A stretch of 64,000 nt of DNA from Phycisphaerae bacterium (GCA_028279405.1 JANQNU010000060.1:124001-188000); one strand, 5' to 3'. Shown: positions 52,538 through 61,149, counted from the stretch's first letter. Notes: generated from the sequence alone by a model not told the origin. Numbers and translations are program-made.

Positions 52538-54601
52538 CTACGGCTTTGCTGGCTGCGAAGCCGTGGTCGGAGCGATCAGGGCCGGGCCAGGATCGCGTTG
52601 TCGCGAGCGGCGGGGCAGTTCCACCAGCAGATAGGCCTGCGGTACGTTCGATCGTTGTTGATCGAAGAAGAGCACCTTGCCCGCCAGGCGGCCGATCGCC
52701 GTCACGCGACGCAGCATCTGGATCGGGTCGACGAAAGGAATCGGGACCCGCTTACGGCGTGTCGGGGCGGCTTTGGGCTCGACCAACACGTCCAGTCGTT
52801 GCGCGTATGGCCGCTGTTGAATCGCGTCGCGGAACTCAGAGACGGGATCGTCGCTGGAAAAGCGCCGATCATTGCACCCGACAATGATGTCGCCGGCCTC
52901 GATCACGCCATCGCTCAGGCCGTTGGGCAGGACCGACTCAACGCGGACCGCCGACTTCCCTTCGACGCGGGAGACAGTCACGCCCAAGCGAACGCTGCGT
53001 CCTCCCGGCTGATAGGGTCGCCACCAATTCTGGTCCAGGACCGCGGGCGCGACCGTCTTCAGGAAGTCCAGCCAGGATCGGCTCAACCTCCCCAGCCGGG
53101 CCGTGTCGGCCGTCACCAGGGTTCCGCACGAGTCAGGCGGTCGTCCCATCCGAAACGCGCGCCGAGCAGCCCCGGGCTTCGCACGCGCGGCCAGAATCTG
53201 CGCCAGCCACTCGCGATGTGTCGCAATGATCAACGCATCGCCATCGACGATGCCGCAAAGATGCAGTTCGCCGAGGAGACTCTTCTCCGGCGCCTCCCCG
53301 AGCGTTCGACTGAGATCGACAAAGCTCCCGCGTCGGCTACCGTCGAACTCGATCGCGGTCGATTCGACAGTCGGCCAGTCGTTGCCGAGGGCCAGCAGGT
53401 TGTACAGTGACGTCGACACTTCAAACATGCGGTCGAACTCGTCCTGCGCAGCCTCCGCATGATCCGGGTGGATTCCCAGGAGCAGTGCCGCTGCCGGAAC
53501 GGCTGGTGCGTCCGGCCATTGCCGTGCGACCTGGACGGTGCCGAGTGCGACGACGGTTCGCTGGTCCAACGCCTCGGTCAGACCCTGGAGGTCGCCGGCC
53601 CGATCCGCCTGCAGCAGCACGCGCAGAATGTTCCGTGAAGGCAGCCGCGCCGTCTGTTCTGCCAAAGCCGAAAAGTCCGTGTATCCGCCCCAGGCCACGA
53701 GCGTCTCCGACGGCAACGTACCGACCAGATTCGCCAATGGCGCTCGTTTCGAAGGCTTGGCGGCGGAAGGAGTGTCGCCAACGAACCGGAAATGGACCCC
53801 ATCTGACTCTTCATGGAGTGAGACGAGGATGTTCTGCGAGGACTGCAGCGCTCCCGGAAGGAGCGGAAACGCACGCGGCCGCGAGACGCGCTGTGTGGTC
53901 GGACGGGAAGTCGGTCGCGACGTCGCCCGAATCGTCGGCGACGCCTTGCCCAGACGGGCGAACAGAACCACTTCCGGATCGGGCGGAACATGTTTGTACA
54001 ACGCGCGAAATACCTCATCGCGCGCCAGCGTCTCTTCCGGCTTGGGCGCGTCGAGCTGCGCGAGCAACTCCTCCCAGATCCCATGGTCCTGAAGATCGCC
54101 GAAGAACATGTGTTTGTCGGAGACCGCCAGCCCCGCACCACTCTGTAACTGATACAGCGCCGGCCGACCGGCATAAGGCTGACGTTGCGCTCCCCACTGT
54201 TCCGCAAGCTTAGCTGGATCGCTGCGCGGTACACAGATCACGGCAGCATTCTGCGAGCGGCCCACGCCATTGCCCAGATAGGCCACGCGATCGGAGAACA
54301 GCGCACGAATTGCCTGCCGCGGGTTCATCCCGATCGCGAGCCGGATGTTGGCCCGCCATAACTCGAGTTCGGCCGACGGCGCCGGTTGGCCTGCAAGCTC
54401 CGCCAGACCCAGCCAGATCTCCGGCTCGGTCAACGCGACGAGCAGGTCGCCCGCGTCCGACGCCTCAACAAACAATCCGACGTCCGCGGGTACGAGCGCC
54501 GCCAGACTTTCCTTTGGTACGTCAGCCGACCGGCTGGAAACCGGGAACAGCCCCAGCCCGAGCGCGGCGATCGCGATGCATTGAGTCCAACCAGCTTTCA
54601 A
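52538..54601 (-). CDS. Exported PDZ-domain protein of unknown function
   Basis: The only suitable start is TTG 54601. The 687-residue protein has a signal peptide ending SSRSADV. The long middle has repeated alpha/beta blocks (LAALVPADVGLFVEASDAGD, TLPSETLVAWGGYTDFSALA) like DUF3352-type proteins. Near residues 545-610 lies a PDZ domain (VRLGVTVSRVEGKSAVRVES then GVIEAGDIIVGCNDRRF). No protease triad is seen. It follows an ECF sigma and anti-sigma gene by 21 bases, so it may belong to that envelope-stress-like unit. Confidence 0.7.
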   Translation of the reverse strand: MKAGWTQCIAIAALGLGLFPVSSRSADVPKESLAALVPADVGLFVEASDAGDLLVALTEPEIWLGLAELAGQPAPSAELELWRANIRLAIGMNPRQAIRALFSDRVAYLGNGVGRSQNAAVICVPRSDPAKLAEQWGAQRQPYAGRPALYQLQSGAGLAVSDKHMFFGDLQDHGIWEELLAQLDAPKPEETLARDEVFRALYKHVPPDPEVVLFARLGKASPTIRATSRPTSRPTTQRVSRPRAFPLLPGALQSSQNILVSLHEESDGVHFRFVGDTPSAAKPSKRAPLANLVGTLPSETLVAWGGYTDFSALAEQTARLPSRNILRVLLQADRAGDLQGLTEALDQRTVVALGTVQVARQWPDAPAVPAAALLLGIHPDHAEAAQDEFDRMFEVSTSLYNLLALGNDWPTVESTAIEFDGSRRGSFVDLSRTLGEAPEKSLLGELHLCGIVDGDALIIATHREWLAQILAARAKPGAARRAFRMGRPPDSCGTLVTADTARLGRLSRSWLDFLKTVAPAVLDQNWWRPYQPGGRSVRLGVTVSRVEGKSAVRVESVLPNGLSDGVIEAGDIIVGCNDRRFSSDDPVSEFRDAIQQRPYAQRLDVLVEPKAAPTRRKRVPIPFVDPIQMLRRVTAIGRLAGKVLFFDQQRSNVPQAYLLVELPRRSRQRDPGPALIAPTTASQPAKP

Positions 54602-54622
54602 GGATACACGCGCGTTACACCA

Positions 54623-55249
54623 TCAGAGCGGGTACACGTTCGGCGGCAATTCCGCCGACGACTCACTCTCCGGTTCAGGAATGGCACCCAACATCTCTAT
54701 CACTACCGAAAGCGGATCGCCGAATCCGGCAACCGCGGCGTTCTCCGGCAACGACGAGCGGGTCGCGTAGCCCCCCAACTGCTGCATCTGATCGAGATCC
54801 GCGAGCAAACCGGCCTGCGCCAGCGAAACCTGATCGTGGATGTACCGAACGAGATCCGCCGGGCTCACATCCTTGACCACGATCGCTTCCGCCGGCTGAT
54901 CCAGCGGAATCCCGACGTGCGGCGTGTTCTGTTGCAGGAGGAACGCGAAGACCAGAACCGCCGCCGCACTAAGCACCGCGACGATCCCGATTTCATAGCG
55001 CGTCGTTCGCAAGCGCAGCGGTGCGCGCTCGCCCTCGACTTGTCCCATCACGCGATCCGCGAAACTGTCGGACAACGACGGCACGTCCCGATCGTTCGCA
55101 ACCACGTGCCCCACCGACTCGAGCATCGTGACCACACGCTGACACCGGCTGCACTGCAACCGATGCGCGTCGAACTCCAGCCGCAACGAACCGGACAGCT
55201 CGCCGTCGAGATACGCATCCAACAGGTTCTCAAAATCCGGGCATCTCAT
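54623..55249 (-). CDS. Anti-sigma factor with zinc-finger motif
   Basis: From ATG 55249 the protein has 208 residues. CPDFENLLDAYLDGELSG and FDAHRLQCSRC give the C...HxxxCxxC zinc-binding layout of the ZAS domain. One membrane helix (IGIVAVLSAAAVLVFAFLL) follows, then a Pro/Glu-rich extracytoplasmic part. Such proteins hold their sigma factor at the membrane until signalled. It starts 11 bases after the sigma gene stop. Confidence 0.87.
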   Translation of the reverse strand: MRCPDFENLLDAYLDGELSGSLRLEFDAHRLQCSRCQRVVTMLESVGHVVANDRDVPSLSDSFADRVMGQVEGERAPLRLRTTRYEIGIVAVLSAAAVLVFAFLLQQNTPHVGIPLDQPAEAIVVKDVSPADLVRYIHDQVSLAQAGLLADLDQMQQLGGYATRSSLPENAAVAGFGDPLSVVIEMLGAIPEPESESSAELPPNVYPL

Positions 55250-55260
55250 CACGTTCTCTT

Positions 55261-55845
55261 TTACCCGCTTCTCGCCTGTAGGATGCTCCAATCTTCCGCT
55301 TGGTCACTCAACAATCCGCGCAATCGCTCACGCGCTCGATGCAAATGGCTCTTCACCGTTACCGCCGGGATGCTCAGAATCTGGCTGATTTCCTGACAGC
55401 TCAGGCCCTCGCGGTAGAACAGCACCACCGCGTTACGTTGCTGCGGGCTCAACTGCTCGACCGCGCTCCAGATCTCGTCTTTCAGTTTGCGCGCCTGTTC
55501 GGTGTTCGCCACCTCGTGCGCCACATCCTCTGAACCACTACCGAAGCCGGCGAAGTCGACTTCGCCAGTCCAGTGCCGTTTGCGCCGCAGTTGGTTCAGG
55601 CACAGCCGATAAGCGATCGTGAACAACCACGTACTGAACGCGTATTTATCGGAGTAGGAGTCGAGCGACTCGTATGCTTTGACGAATGCCGCCTGGCAGA
55701 GGTCTTCCGCCTCATGATGATCGCGCAGGATCTTCCACACGAACGCGAAGAGGCGATCCTTGTACGCCTCGACGATCGTTCGAAACGCATCCGTGCGACC
55801 CTGTCGGGCACGCTGGACGAGTTTGCTGATCTCTGCACGCGTCAT
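55261..55845 (-). CDS. ECF RNA polymerase sigma factor, RpoE-like
   Basis: I choose ATG 55845, preceded by GAGGA; the open frame extends 29 codons upstream without a ribosome site. The 194-residue protein has region 2 (AFRTIVEAYKDRLFAFVWKI, HHEAEDLCQAAFVKAYESL, FSTWLFTIAYRLCLNQLRRK) and region 4 (LSPQQRNAVVLFYREGLSCQ, EISQILSIPAVTVKSHLHRA). It is the partner of the anti-sigma factor downstream. Confidence 0.92.
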   Translation of the reverse strand: MTRAEISKLVQRARQGRTDAFRTIVEAYKDRLFAFVWKILRDHHEAEDLCQAAFVKAYESLDSYSDKYAFSTWLFTIAYRLCLNQLRRKRHWTGEVDFAGFGSGSEDVAHEVANTEQARKLKDEIWSAVEQLSPQQRNAVVLFYREGLSCQEISQILSIPAVTVKSHLHRARERLRGLLSDQAEDWSILQARSG

Positions 55846-55918
55846 ACTGGTCCTCGTTGCCGGCAACGAGTGGCAGGGTTCGTGCTTCAATCTGTCTACG
55901 CAGCCGAACCCATCCCGG

Positions 55919-55946
55919 TTGCAGGCACGCACCGGTCACCTACAAT
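55919..55946 (+). promoter_or_regulatory. Promoter of smpB
   Basis: TTGCAG (55919-55924) and TACAAT (55941-55946) are 16 bases apart. The ATG at 55957 is only 11 bases past the -10 box, so the mRNA should be leaderless or nearly so. Confidence 0.7.
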
Positions 55947-55956
55947 ATATCTTATT

Positions 55957-56427
55957 ATGGCCCAGCCGTCCGTGACGACCCCCAAAATCGACAATCGCAA
56001 GGCCCGCCACGAATTCGAGATCATCGAGCAGGTCGAGGCCGGTATTGCTCTAACTGGTAGTGAAGTCAAGAGCTTACGGAACGGACGCTGTTCGATCGAC
56101 GAGGCCTACGCTGTCATCCGCCAGAACGAGGCCTTTCTGCGAGATCTGAACATATCTCCTTATGAAATGGCAGGTTACGCACAGCACACCCCCAAGCGGG
56201 AGCGGAAGCTGCTGCTCCATCGCCGACAGATCAAGAAATGGCACGAAAAAGTCACGCAAAAGGGACTCACCCTTGTTCCGTTATCGGTCTATTTCAGCGA
56301 ACGGGGGCTGGTGAAGGTCAAGCTCGGGCTCGCGCGCGGCAAGAAAACGCACGACAAGCGGGCCACGATCAAGGAACGTGAGGTTCGGCGCGAGATGGAC
56401 CGCGCGATCAAACACTTCAAGCGGTAG
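55957..56427 (+). CDS. smpB: SsrA-binding protein SmpB
   Basis: SmpB binds tmRNA and rescues stalled ribosomes. The 156-residue protein has NRKARHEFEIIEQVEAGIAL, GSEVKSLRNGRCSIDEAY, GYAQHTPKRERKLLLHRRQI and the C-terminal KKTHDKRATIKEREVRREMD tail that inserts in the decoding site. Length is standard. No Shine-Dalgarno precedes the ATG, consistent with a leaderless transcript. No tmRNA gene is visible in the window. Confidence 0.95.
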   Translation: MAQPSVTTPKIDNRKARHEFEIIEQVEAGIALTGSEVKSLRNGRCSIDEAYAVIRQNEAFLRDLNISPYEMAGYAQHTPKRERKLLLHRRQIKKWHEKVTQKGLTLVPLSVYFSERGLVKVKLGLARGKKTHDKRATIKEREVRREMDRAIKHFKR

Positions 56428-56560
56428 TGCGATGTACGGGCACCGCGGAGGCAGGGCGTGATGCGGGTGCGGACGTTGTGACGGGGAGTGCGAAGGTCTC
56501 GTCCGTCAGTTCGGACAATCGGCGGAACGATCGAGGACGCAGTTTCGAGGAAGGGCATCC

Positions 56561-57763
56561 GTGACCGTGTTCAGTGTTTTGTTGCTGTTGACCACGTTGC
56601 AGTCCGCGACTGCGCCGAGCACGCAGCCGTCTGCGGACGCCCTCGCGCATACGGTTCCCGCGTTGCCGACCGTTGGCGTCGTCGCGTTCACCGCGGGTGA
56701 GCCGCACGCGGCGGTCGATCACGTCGCGAGCGTGATCAGGGATCTCGCGAAGGAGATTGGCACGTTCCGGGTGATCGAGCTGACGCCGAAGCAGAACGCG
56801 CGGGATTTGCGCAAGCTCGACGCCGCACGCCTCGCGAGCCTCAACGGCCTCGTCTGGCTGAGTACCACCGGGCCCGATACGACCAAGTTGCTGACCGACG
56901 AGCAGCGTTCGGCGTTGTTGTCGGCGGTAAAGAGTGGCATGGGTTTCGTCGCGATCCACAGCACGGCGAATTCGTTCCGCGACTGGCCCGCGTTCGCCGA
57001 GTTGCTGGGTGCCCGGGCCGAGGCGACGCCGTGGACCGCGGACGGGTTGCCGGTGACGGTGCGCGTCGAGGATCAGTTTCACCCGGCGTGCGAGCGCCTG
57101 TCGTTGACCGCGAGTTGGTTCCTGCTCGAGGAGATATACCAGTTCGGCTCGCCGTACGATCGGGAGCGGCTTCACCTCCTGATGAGCCTCGATCCGACAG
57201 CGACCGACTTTTCCGTGCCGGGAGCGACACGGACCGACAATGACTACGCGATCGCGTGGAGCAAGCTGTTTGGCGAGGGTCGCGTGTTCTACACGACGCT
57301 GGGCGCGTCGGCGGAGACCTGGGAGGATCCGATTTTCCACCAGCACTTGCTCGGCGGCATCCGTTGGTCGGTGGGGCAGGTCGCGGGCAAGCCCGACCCG
57401 CGTGAGCAGTGGGAGGTCCTTCCGAGCGGCGTACGGATTCGTGACCTGGTGGTCGGCGAGGGGGAATTGCCGAAGCGTTACGACAAGTTGATGGTGGCGT
57501 ACAAGTGTCGTCGGCTGGACGGGACGGTGATCAGCGAGTCGGAGGGCGGGGAGCCGTTGGAGGTAACGATCGGCTACAAGGACGTGATCGACGGCCTGGA
57601 GTACGGCGTGACGACGATGAAGCTCGGCGGCAAGCGGAAGATCCTGATCCCGGCCGAGCTGGCCTACGGCGTCAAAGGCGCCGGCGACGACATTCCGCCG
57701 AACACGCCGCTGGTCTTCGAGGTCGAGGTCGTCGAGATCAAGCGCCACACGACCAAGCCGTGA
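56561..57763 (+). CDS. ThuA-like / FKBP-type PPIase fusion protein, exported
   Basis: The GTG start at 56561 follows AAGGGC closely. The 400-residue protein has a signal peptide (VFSVLLLLTTLQSATAP). Residues ~35-270 match the ThuA-like glutamine-amidotransferase fold (VGVVAFTAGEPHAAVDHV, FVAIHSTANSFRDWPAFAEL, GRVFYTTLGASAETW). Residues ~285-395 form an FKBP domain (YDKLMVAYKCRRLDGTVIS, VIDGLEYGVTTMKLGGKRKI, LIPAELAYGVKGAGDDIPPN, TPLVFEVEVVEI). The FKBP residues look intact. The pairing of the two domains is unusual, so its role is unknown. Confidence 0.85.
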   Translation: MTVFSVLLLLTTLQSATAPSTQPSADALAHTVPALPTVGVVAFTAGEPHAAVDHVASVIRDLAKEIGTFRVIELTPKQNARDLRKLDAARLASLNGLVWLSTTGPDTTKLLTDEQRSALLSAVKSGMGFVAIHSTANSFRDWPAFAELLGARAEATPWTADGLPVTVRVEDQFHPACERLSLTASWFLLEEIYQFGSPYDRERLHLLMSLDPTATDFSVPGATRTDNDYAIAWSKLFGEGRVFYTTLGASAETWEDPIFHQHLLGGIRWSVGQVAGKPDPREQWEVLPSGVRIRDLVVGEGELPKRYDKLMVAYKCRRLDGTVISESEGGEPLEVTIGYKDVIDGLEYGVTTMKLGGKRKILIPAELAYGVKGAGDDIPPNTPLVFEVEVVEIKRHTTKP

Positions 57764-57820
57764 TTGGGCGATCCGGGGCGCGCCGGAGGGGCATTGGAGC
57801 CCACATGTCCATTATTAGAA

Positions 57821-57870
57821 ACCATTAGGACGAGCCGCGAGCGCAAGCGAGCGGTCCGGGTGGCACTGGC
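57821..57870 (+). repeat. Dispersed repeat D, copy 1
   Basis: Bases 57831-57870 contain CGAGCCGCGAGCGCAAGCGA and lead to TCCGGGTGGCAC. A related copy lies at 58101-58150. The purine-rich GAGCC-GCGAGCG word recalls dispersed intergenic repeats of planctomycete genomes. Confidence 0.6.
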
Positions 57871-57956
57871 CGCGCAAAGGGGCGGTGCCCCCTTGTCCGC
57901 CAGTGGGGAGGAGGCTCTCATCGCCAAGCCCGATCCCAGCACCAGCCGGACGCATT

Positions 57957-57993
57957 GGTGCCCCACCCCATCTTGGGGTGGGGGACTGACCAA
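57957..57993 (+). repeat. Inverted repeat A, left copy
   Basis: This 37-base unit contains the hairpin CCCCACCCCATCTTGGGGTG. Its inverted partner at 58689-58725 matches 35 of 37 positions. Confidence 0.8.
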
Positions 57994-58050
57994 GCGGGTG
58001 GGGCCGACATTGGTGCCCTACCTTCTACGGTGGGGGACTGACCAAAGAGA

Positions 58051-58075
58051 GGGTGGGGCGGGCGTCTCGCCCGCC
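58051..58075 (+). repeat. Inverted repeat B, left copy
   Basis: GGGTGGGGCGGGCGTCTCGC then CCGCC; it is the exact reverse complement of 58642-58666 (25 of 25) and contains a self-complementary GGCGGGCG/CGCCCGCC core. Confidence 0.85.
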
Positions 58076-58100
58076 ATTGGGGAGCCCGAACCCAGACTGC

Positions 58101-58150
58101 ACCACTAAACGAGCCCCGAGCGCGAGCGAGGGGATCCAGCCGGGTGCCAC
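58101..58150 (+). repeat. Dispersed repeat D, copy 2
   Basis: The copy of 57821-57870 in direct orientation, with CGAGCCCCGAGCGCGAGCGA and CCGGGTGCCAC. It differs by a few substitutions and small gaps. Confidence 0.6.
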
Positions 58151-58220
58151 GCCGACGCGTAGCGCTCGGCGTGTTTGCGAACGCGCCCGCCGCTGTTCGC
58201 GAGAGGTGTCCAGCCTCTTC

Positions 58221-58340
58221 CTCGGGCTCTGGAGCTGACCGGGCCGGCCCCCGCAGCCCCGTCCCCTCGACGCCGGCCCAAACTTGGTGAGACCGACGCC
58301 GAGGGCGACGGAGCTGGTGGGCCGGAGAATCCGATTGTGT
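58221..58340 (+). repeat. Inverted repeat C, left copy
   Basis: About 115 bases match the reverse complement of 58736-58852 with scattered mismatches and short gaps. Shared words include CTCGGGCTCTGGA, GACGCCGGCCCAA and GTGAGACCGACGCCGAGGGC. No coding sense is seen. Confidence 0.75.
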
Positions 58341-58471
58341 GGGTCCCGCAGGGTGCGTTCCTTTCAAGAACGCACTAGCTTTTCCCAGATCACACTCATA
58401 GTGGGTAGACCTTTCGTGCCTGGTGGAGCGACCCTAGTGGATCAACAATTCCACTGATTGGAGGTCGACAC

Positions 58472-58729
58472 ATGGATCACGAAGCAATGGCCGAGATTTC
58501 GTTGCCACACGAGTGGGCGCAACGCGCACACGCCGCCGCGGATGCGTACGGCGTGAGTGTTGAGGTATTTCTGGAGGCGGCGGTTCGGGGGTTGTTGAGC
58601 GCGCCGGGGGCGCGGGAAAGGGTGCTGGAGTTCGAGCAATCGGCGGGCGAGACGCCCGCCCCACCCGAGGCGGCGCCCGTTTCACCCGTTGATCGGTCCC
58701 CCACCCCAAGATGGGGTGGGGCACCGTAG
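58472..58729 (+). CDS. Small protein whose C-terminus is encoded by inserted repeats
   Basis: GGAGG at 58460-58464 lies 7 bases before ATG 58472. Residues 1-55 (SLPHEWAQRAHAAADAYGVS, VEVFLEAAVRGLLS) are helical and look like an independent small domain, perhaps ribbon-helix-helix-like. The C-terminal ~30 residues (AGETPAPPEAAPVSPVDRSP) come from repeats B and A, and the stop at 58727 follows repeat A. So the original end was probably replaced by repeat insertion. Function unknown. Confidence 0.6.
   Translation: MDHEAMAEISLPHEWAQRAHAAADAYGVSVEVFLEAAVRGLLSAPGARERVLEFEQSAGETPAPPEAAPVSPVDRSPTPRWGGAP
58642..58666 (-). repeat. Inverted repeat B, right copy
   Basis: Exact reverse complement of 58051-58075. 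It lies inside the small gene and encodes AGETPAPP in that frame. Confidence 0.85.
58689..58725 (-). repeat. Inverted repeat A, right copy
   Basis: Reverse complement of 57957-57993 with two differences. It spans the end of the small gene, just before its stop. Confidence 0.8.
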
Positions 58730-58735
58730 CGCGCA

Positions 58736-58852
58736 AATCTGTTCCTCTGGCCCTGCAGTTCCGTCGCCCTCGGCGTCGGTCTCACCCGGGCGTTGGGCCG
58801 GCGTCGGGGGTGACGGGGCTGTGGGGCCAGCCTGTCAGTTCCAGAGCCCGAG
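58736..58852 (-). repeat. Inverted repeat C, right copy
   Basis: Reverse complement of the element at 58221-58340. Another GACGAGACGCCCGCC word (partial B) follows at about 58865-58880. The rest of 58730-59085 holds no gene that I can support. Confidence 0.7.
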
Positions 58853-59085
58853 GCCGAGGTTCGGGACGAGACGCCCGCCTTGACACCAACCGCCGCGCGC
58901 CGCTACTTTACTGGGCCTCGGTTTCCGCCATGGACCGAGCATTACCCGCAAGCGGGGCCGCGACATTGTGTCGCAGTGGGTCGACTGACACGCGGCAGTC
59001 GGCACAAGCCTCAGCGCGGGTCCTCGAGGCCGCGCAGCGAACTCGACCGCATGGCGACGGGTCAGAGCGGAACTTCTGACGCGAT

Positions 59086-59157
59086 AACCCGGTGGTGTAA
59101 TTGGCAACACACCAGGTTTTGGTCCTGGCATTCCTGGTTCGAGTCCAGGCCGGGTTG
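59086..59157 (+). tRNA. tRNA-Gln (anticodon UUG)
   Basis: The cloverleaf is complete: acceptor AACCCGG with CCGGGTT, D stem GTGT/ACAC, anticodon stem CCAGG/CCTGG around loop TTTTGGT (anticodon TTG at 59119-59121), variable loop CATT, and T arm CCTGG-TTCGAGT-CCAGG. The discriminator is G59157, and CCA is not encoded. UUG reads CAA and, by wobble, CAG. Confidence 0.96.
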
Positions 59158-59191
59158 CTTGTGTTGCTCTCGATAAATGCAAGGGAACGTA

Positions 59192-60157
59192 ATGGGACAA
59201 GCGCGCACGGCGGCGGTGATTCTCGCCGCGGGCAAGGGCACTCGCCTCAAGACCGAGCTTCCGAAGGTGCTGCACGAGGTCTGCGGGCGGCCGATGCTCG
59301 CGTACGTGCTCGACGCCTGCCGTCAGGCCGGGATCGATGACTGCATCGTCGTCGTCGGCTACGGCAAGCAACTGGTGATGGACGCCTTCACCCACGACGA
59401 GCGGATCACCTGGGTCGAGCAGACCGAGCAGCGTGGCACCGGACATGCGGTCATGGTCTGTCGCGAGCAGCTCGCGGGCTACGACGAGGCGGTCGTGCTG
59501 TGCGGCGACGGCCCTTTGATCCGGGCCGAGACGCTGACGGCGCTGTTGGAGAAGCATCGTGCCGAGCAGTCGGCGGCCACGCTCGCGACCGCGATTCTCG
59601 ACGACCCGACCGGTTACGGGCGCATTCACCGCGACGAGGCGGGCAACTTGCGGGCGATCGTCGAGCACGGCGACTGCACCGAGGAGCAGCGGCGCATTCG
59701 CGAGGTGAACCCGAGCTACTACTGCTTCGACGGTCCCAAGCTGTTGAAGTCGCTCGACCAGCTCAAGCCGAATAACGTCAAGAACGAGTATTACATCACG
59801 GATTGCATCGCGATTCTGCTCAGCGCCGGCGATCGGGCGCATGCGATCACGTCGGTCCCGCCGGAAGATATCTTCAGTATCAATTCGCGCAAGGATCTGG
59901 CGTTGGTCAACGCGGTGATGCGCGACCGGGTCGTGTCCCATTGGCAGGACAACGGCGTGACGGTGGTCGATCCGGCAACGACGTGGATTGATACGCGGGC
60001 GTCGATCGGCATGGACACGATTCTCTATCCGAACGTTTCGATCCAGGGTGCGGCACAGGTCGGCGCGAACTGCCGCGTCGGTCCCTTCGCGGTGTTGAAC
60101 GACGGGGACGAGATTGCGGACGGCGCCCTGGTGCAGCCGTTTACGGGAGGGCGTTGA
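59192..60157 (+). CDS. GlmU-like UDP-GlcNAc pyrophosphorylase, short form without acetyltransferase domain
   Basis: ATG 59192 has AAGGGA 5 bases upstream. The 321-residue protein has the uridylyltransferase motif LAAGKGTRLKTELPKVLHEV, then GTGHAVMVCRE, LCGDGPLI and NPSYYCFDG. Only the first hexapeptide turns remain (YPNVSIQGAAQVGANCRVGP), so the ~130-residue left-handed-helix acetyltransferase part of a full GlmU (about 450 residues) is absent. GlcN-1-P acetylation must then come from elsewhere. It precedes prs with a 1-base overlap. Confidence 0.85.
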   Translation: MGQARTAAVILAAGKGTRLKTELPKVLHEVCGRPMLAYVLDACRQAGIDDCIVVVGYGKQLVMDAFTHDERITWVEQTEQRGTGHAVMVCREQLAGYDEAVVLCGDGPLIRAETLTALLEKHRAEQSAATLATAILDDPTGYGRIHRDEAGNLRAIVEHGDCTEEQRRIREVNPSYYCFDGPKLLKSLDQLKPNNVKNEYYITDCIAILLSAGDRAHAITSVPPEDIFSINSRKDLALVNAVMRDRVVSHWQDNGVTVVDPATTWIDTRASIGMDTILYPNVSIQGAAQVGANCRVGPFAVLNDGDEIADGALVQPFTGGR

Positions 60158-61101
60158 TGGAGTTTCGCGCGTTCGCCGGTCGCAGCCACCACGAGCTGGC
60201 CAACAAGATCTCGCAGTACATTGGCGTACCGTTCGGCAAGGCGGCGCTGGATAACTTCCCCGACGGCGAGATCTCGTTGAAGTTGTTCGAAGACGTCCGC
60301 GGGCGCGACACGTTCATCGTGCAGTCGACGTGTACGCCGGTGAACGACAATCTGATGGAGCTGCTGATCTATATCGATTGCGTGAAGCGCGCGTCGGCGC
60401 AGCGGATCACGGCGGTGATGCCATACTTCGGCTACGCCCGGCAGGATCGCAAGGATGAGGGTCGCGTACCGATCACGGCCAAGCTGGTAGCGAACATGCT
60501 CGCGGTCTCGGGTGTCGACCGTGTGCTGACGCTGGAATTGCATGCGGCACAGATTCAGGGCTTCTTCGATATGCCGGTCGATAATTTGTCGGCCGAGCCG
60601 GTGTTCAGCGCGTTCTTCGAGTCGCACAAGGATTTGCATCCGCTGACGCTGGTGAGTCCGGACATTGGGAATGCGAAGGCGGCCCGGGTGTACGCGAATC
60701 ATCTGGGCGGCGATCTGGCGATCATCGACAAGCGTCGCGTGAGTGGTTCGGAGACGGAGAGTTTTGCGATCATCGGCGACGTGAAGAATCGCACGGTGCT
60801 GATGATCGATGACATGATCGCGACCGCAGGCACTGTCGTGCAGGCGTGCAAGTTGGTGAAGGAGCAGGGCGCGCGGAAGATCATCGTGGCGGCGACGCAC
60901 GGCGTTTTGTGCGGGCCGGCGGTGGAGCGGCTGGCGAGTGCCCCGATCGACCATTTGCTGTTGACGGACACGATTCCGTTGCCGGCGGAGAAGCGTCGAC
61001 GGTTGCCGAACCTGACCATTCTGTCGGTCAGCTCGTTGTTGGGCGAGGCGATTCGGCGGATCCATCGGAACGAGTCGGTGAGCAGTCTGTTCATCAAGTG
61101 A
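60157..61101 (+). CDS. prs: Ribose-phosphate pyrophosphokinase
   Basis: This enzyme makes PRPP from ribose-5-phosphate and ATP. ATG 60157 follows GGGAGG by 6 bases and overlaps the previous stop by one base. The 314-residue protein has DNFPDGEISLKLFEDVRGRD, YFGYARQDRKDEGRVPITAK and the PRPP loop IDDMIATAGTVVQACKL. The length matches class I Prs. It is coupled with the GlmU-like gene, both feeding nucleotide-sugar and nucleotide synthesis. Confidence 0.96.
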   Translation: MEFRAFAGRSHHELANKISQYIGVPFGKAALDNFPDGEISLKLFEDVRGRDTFIVQSTCTPVNDNLMELLIYIDCVKRASAQRITAVMPYFGYARQDRKDEGRVPITAKLVANMLAVSGVDRVLTLELHAAQIQGFFDMPVDNLSAEPVFSAFFESHKDLHPLTLVSPDIGNAKAARVYANHLGGDLAIIDKRRVSGSETESFAIIGDVKNRTVLMIDDMIATAGTVVQACKLVKEQGARKIIVAATHGVLCGPAVERLASAPIDHLLLTDTIPLPAEKRRRLPNLTILSVSSLLGEAIRRIHRNESVSSLFIK

Positions 61102-61149
61102 GCGAATTCGCGCCGTGACGGTCCGGCGCAGCAATAAGGAGTATCGTCA

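Noticed and set aside
57821-58852. Possible CRISPR array or structured ncRNA
   Set aside because: Repeats differ in length and orientation and have no regular spacers; no known RNA fold is evident.
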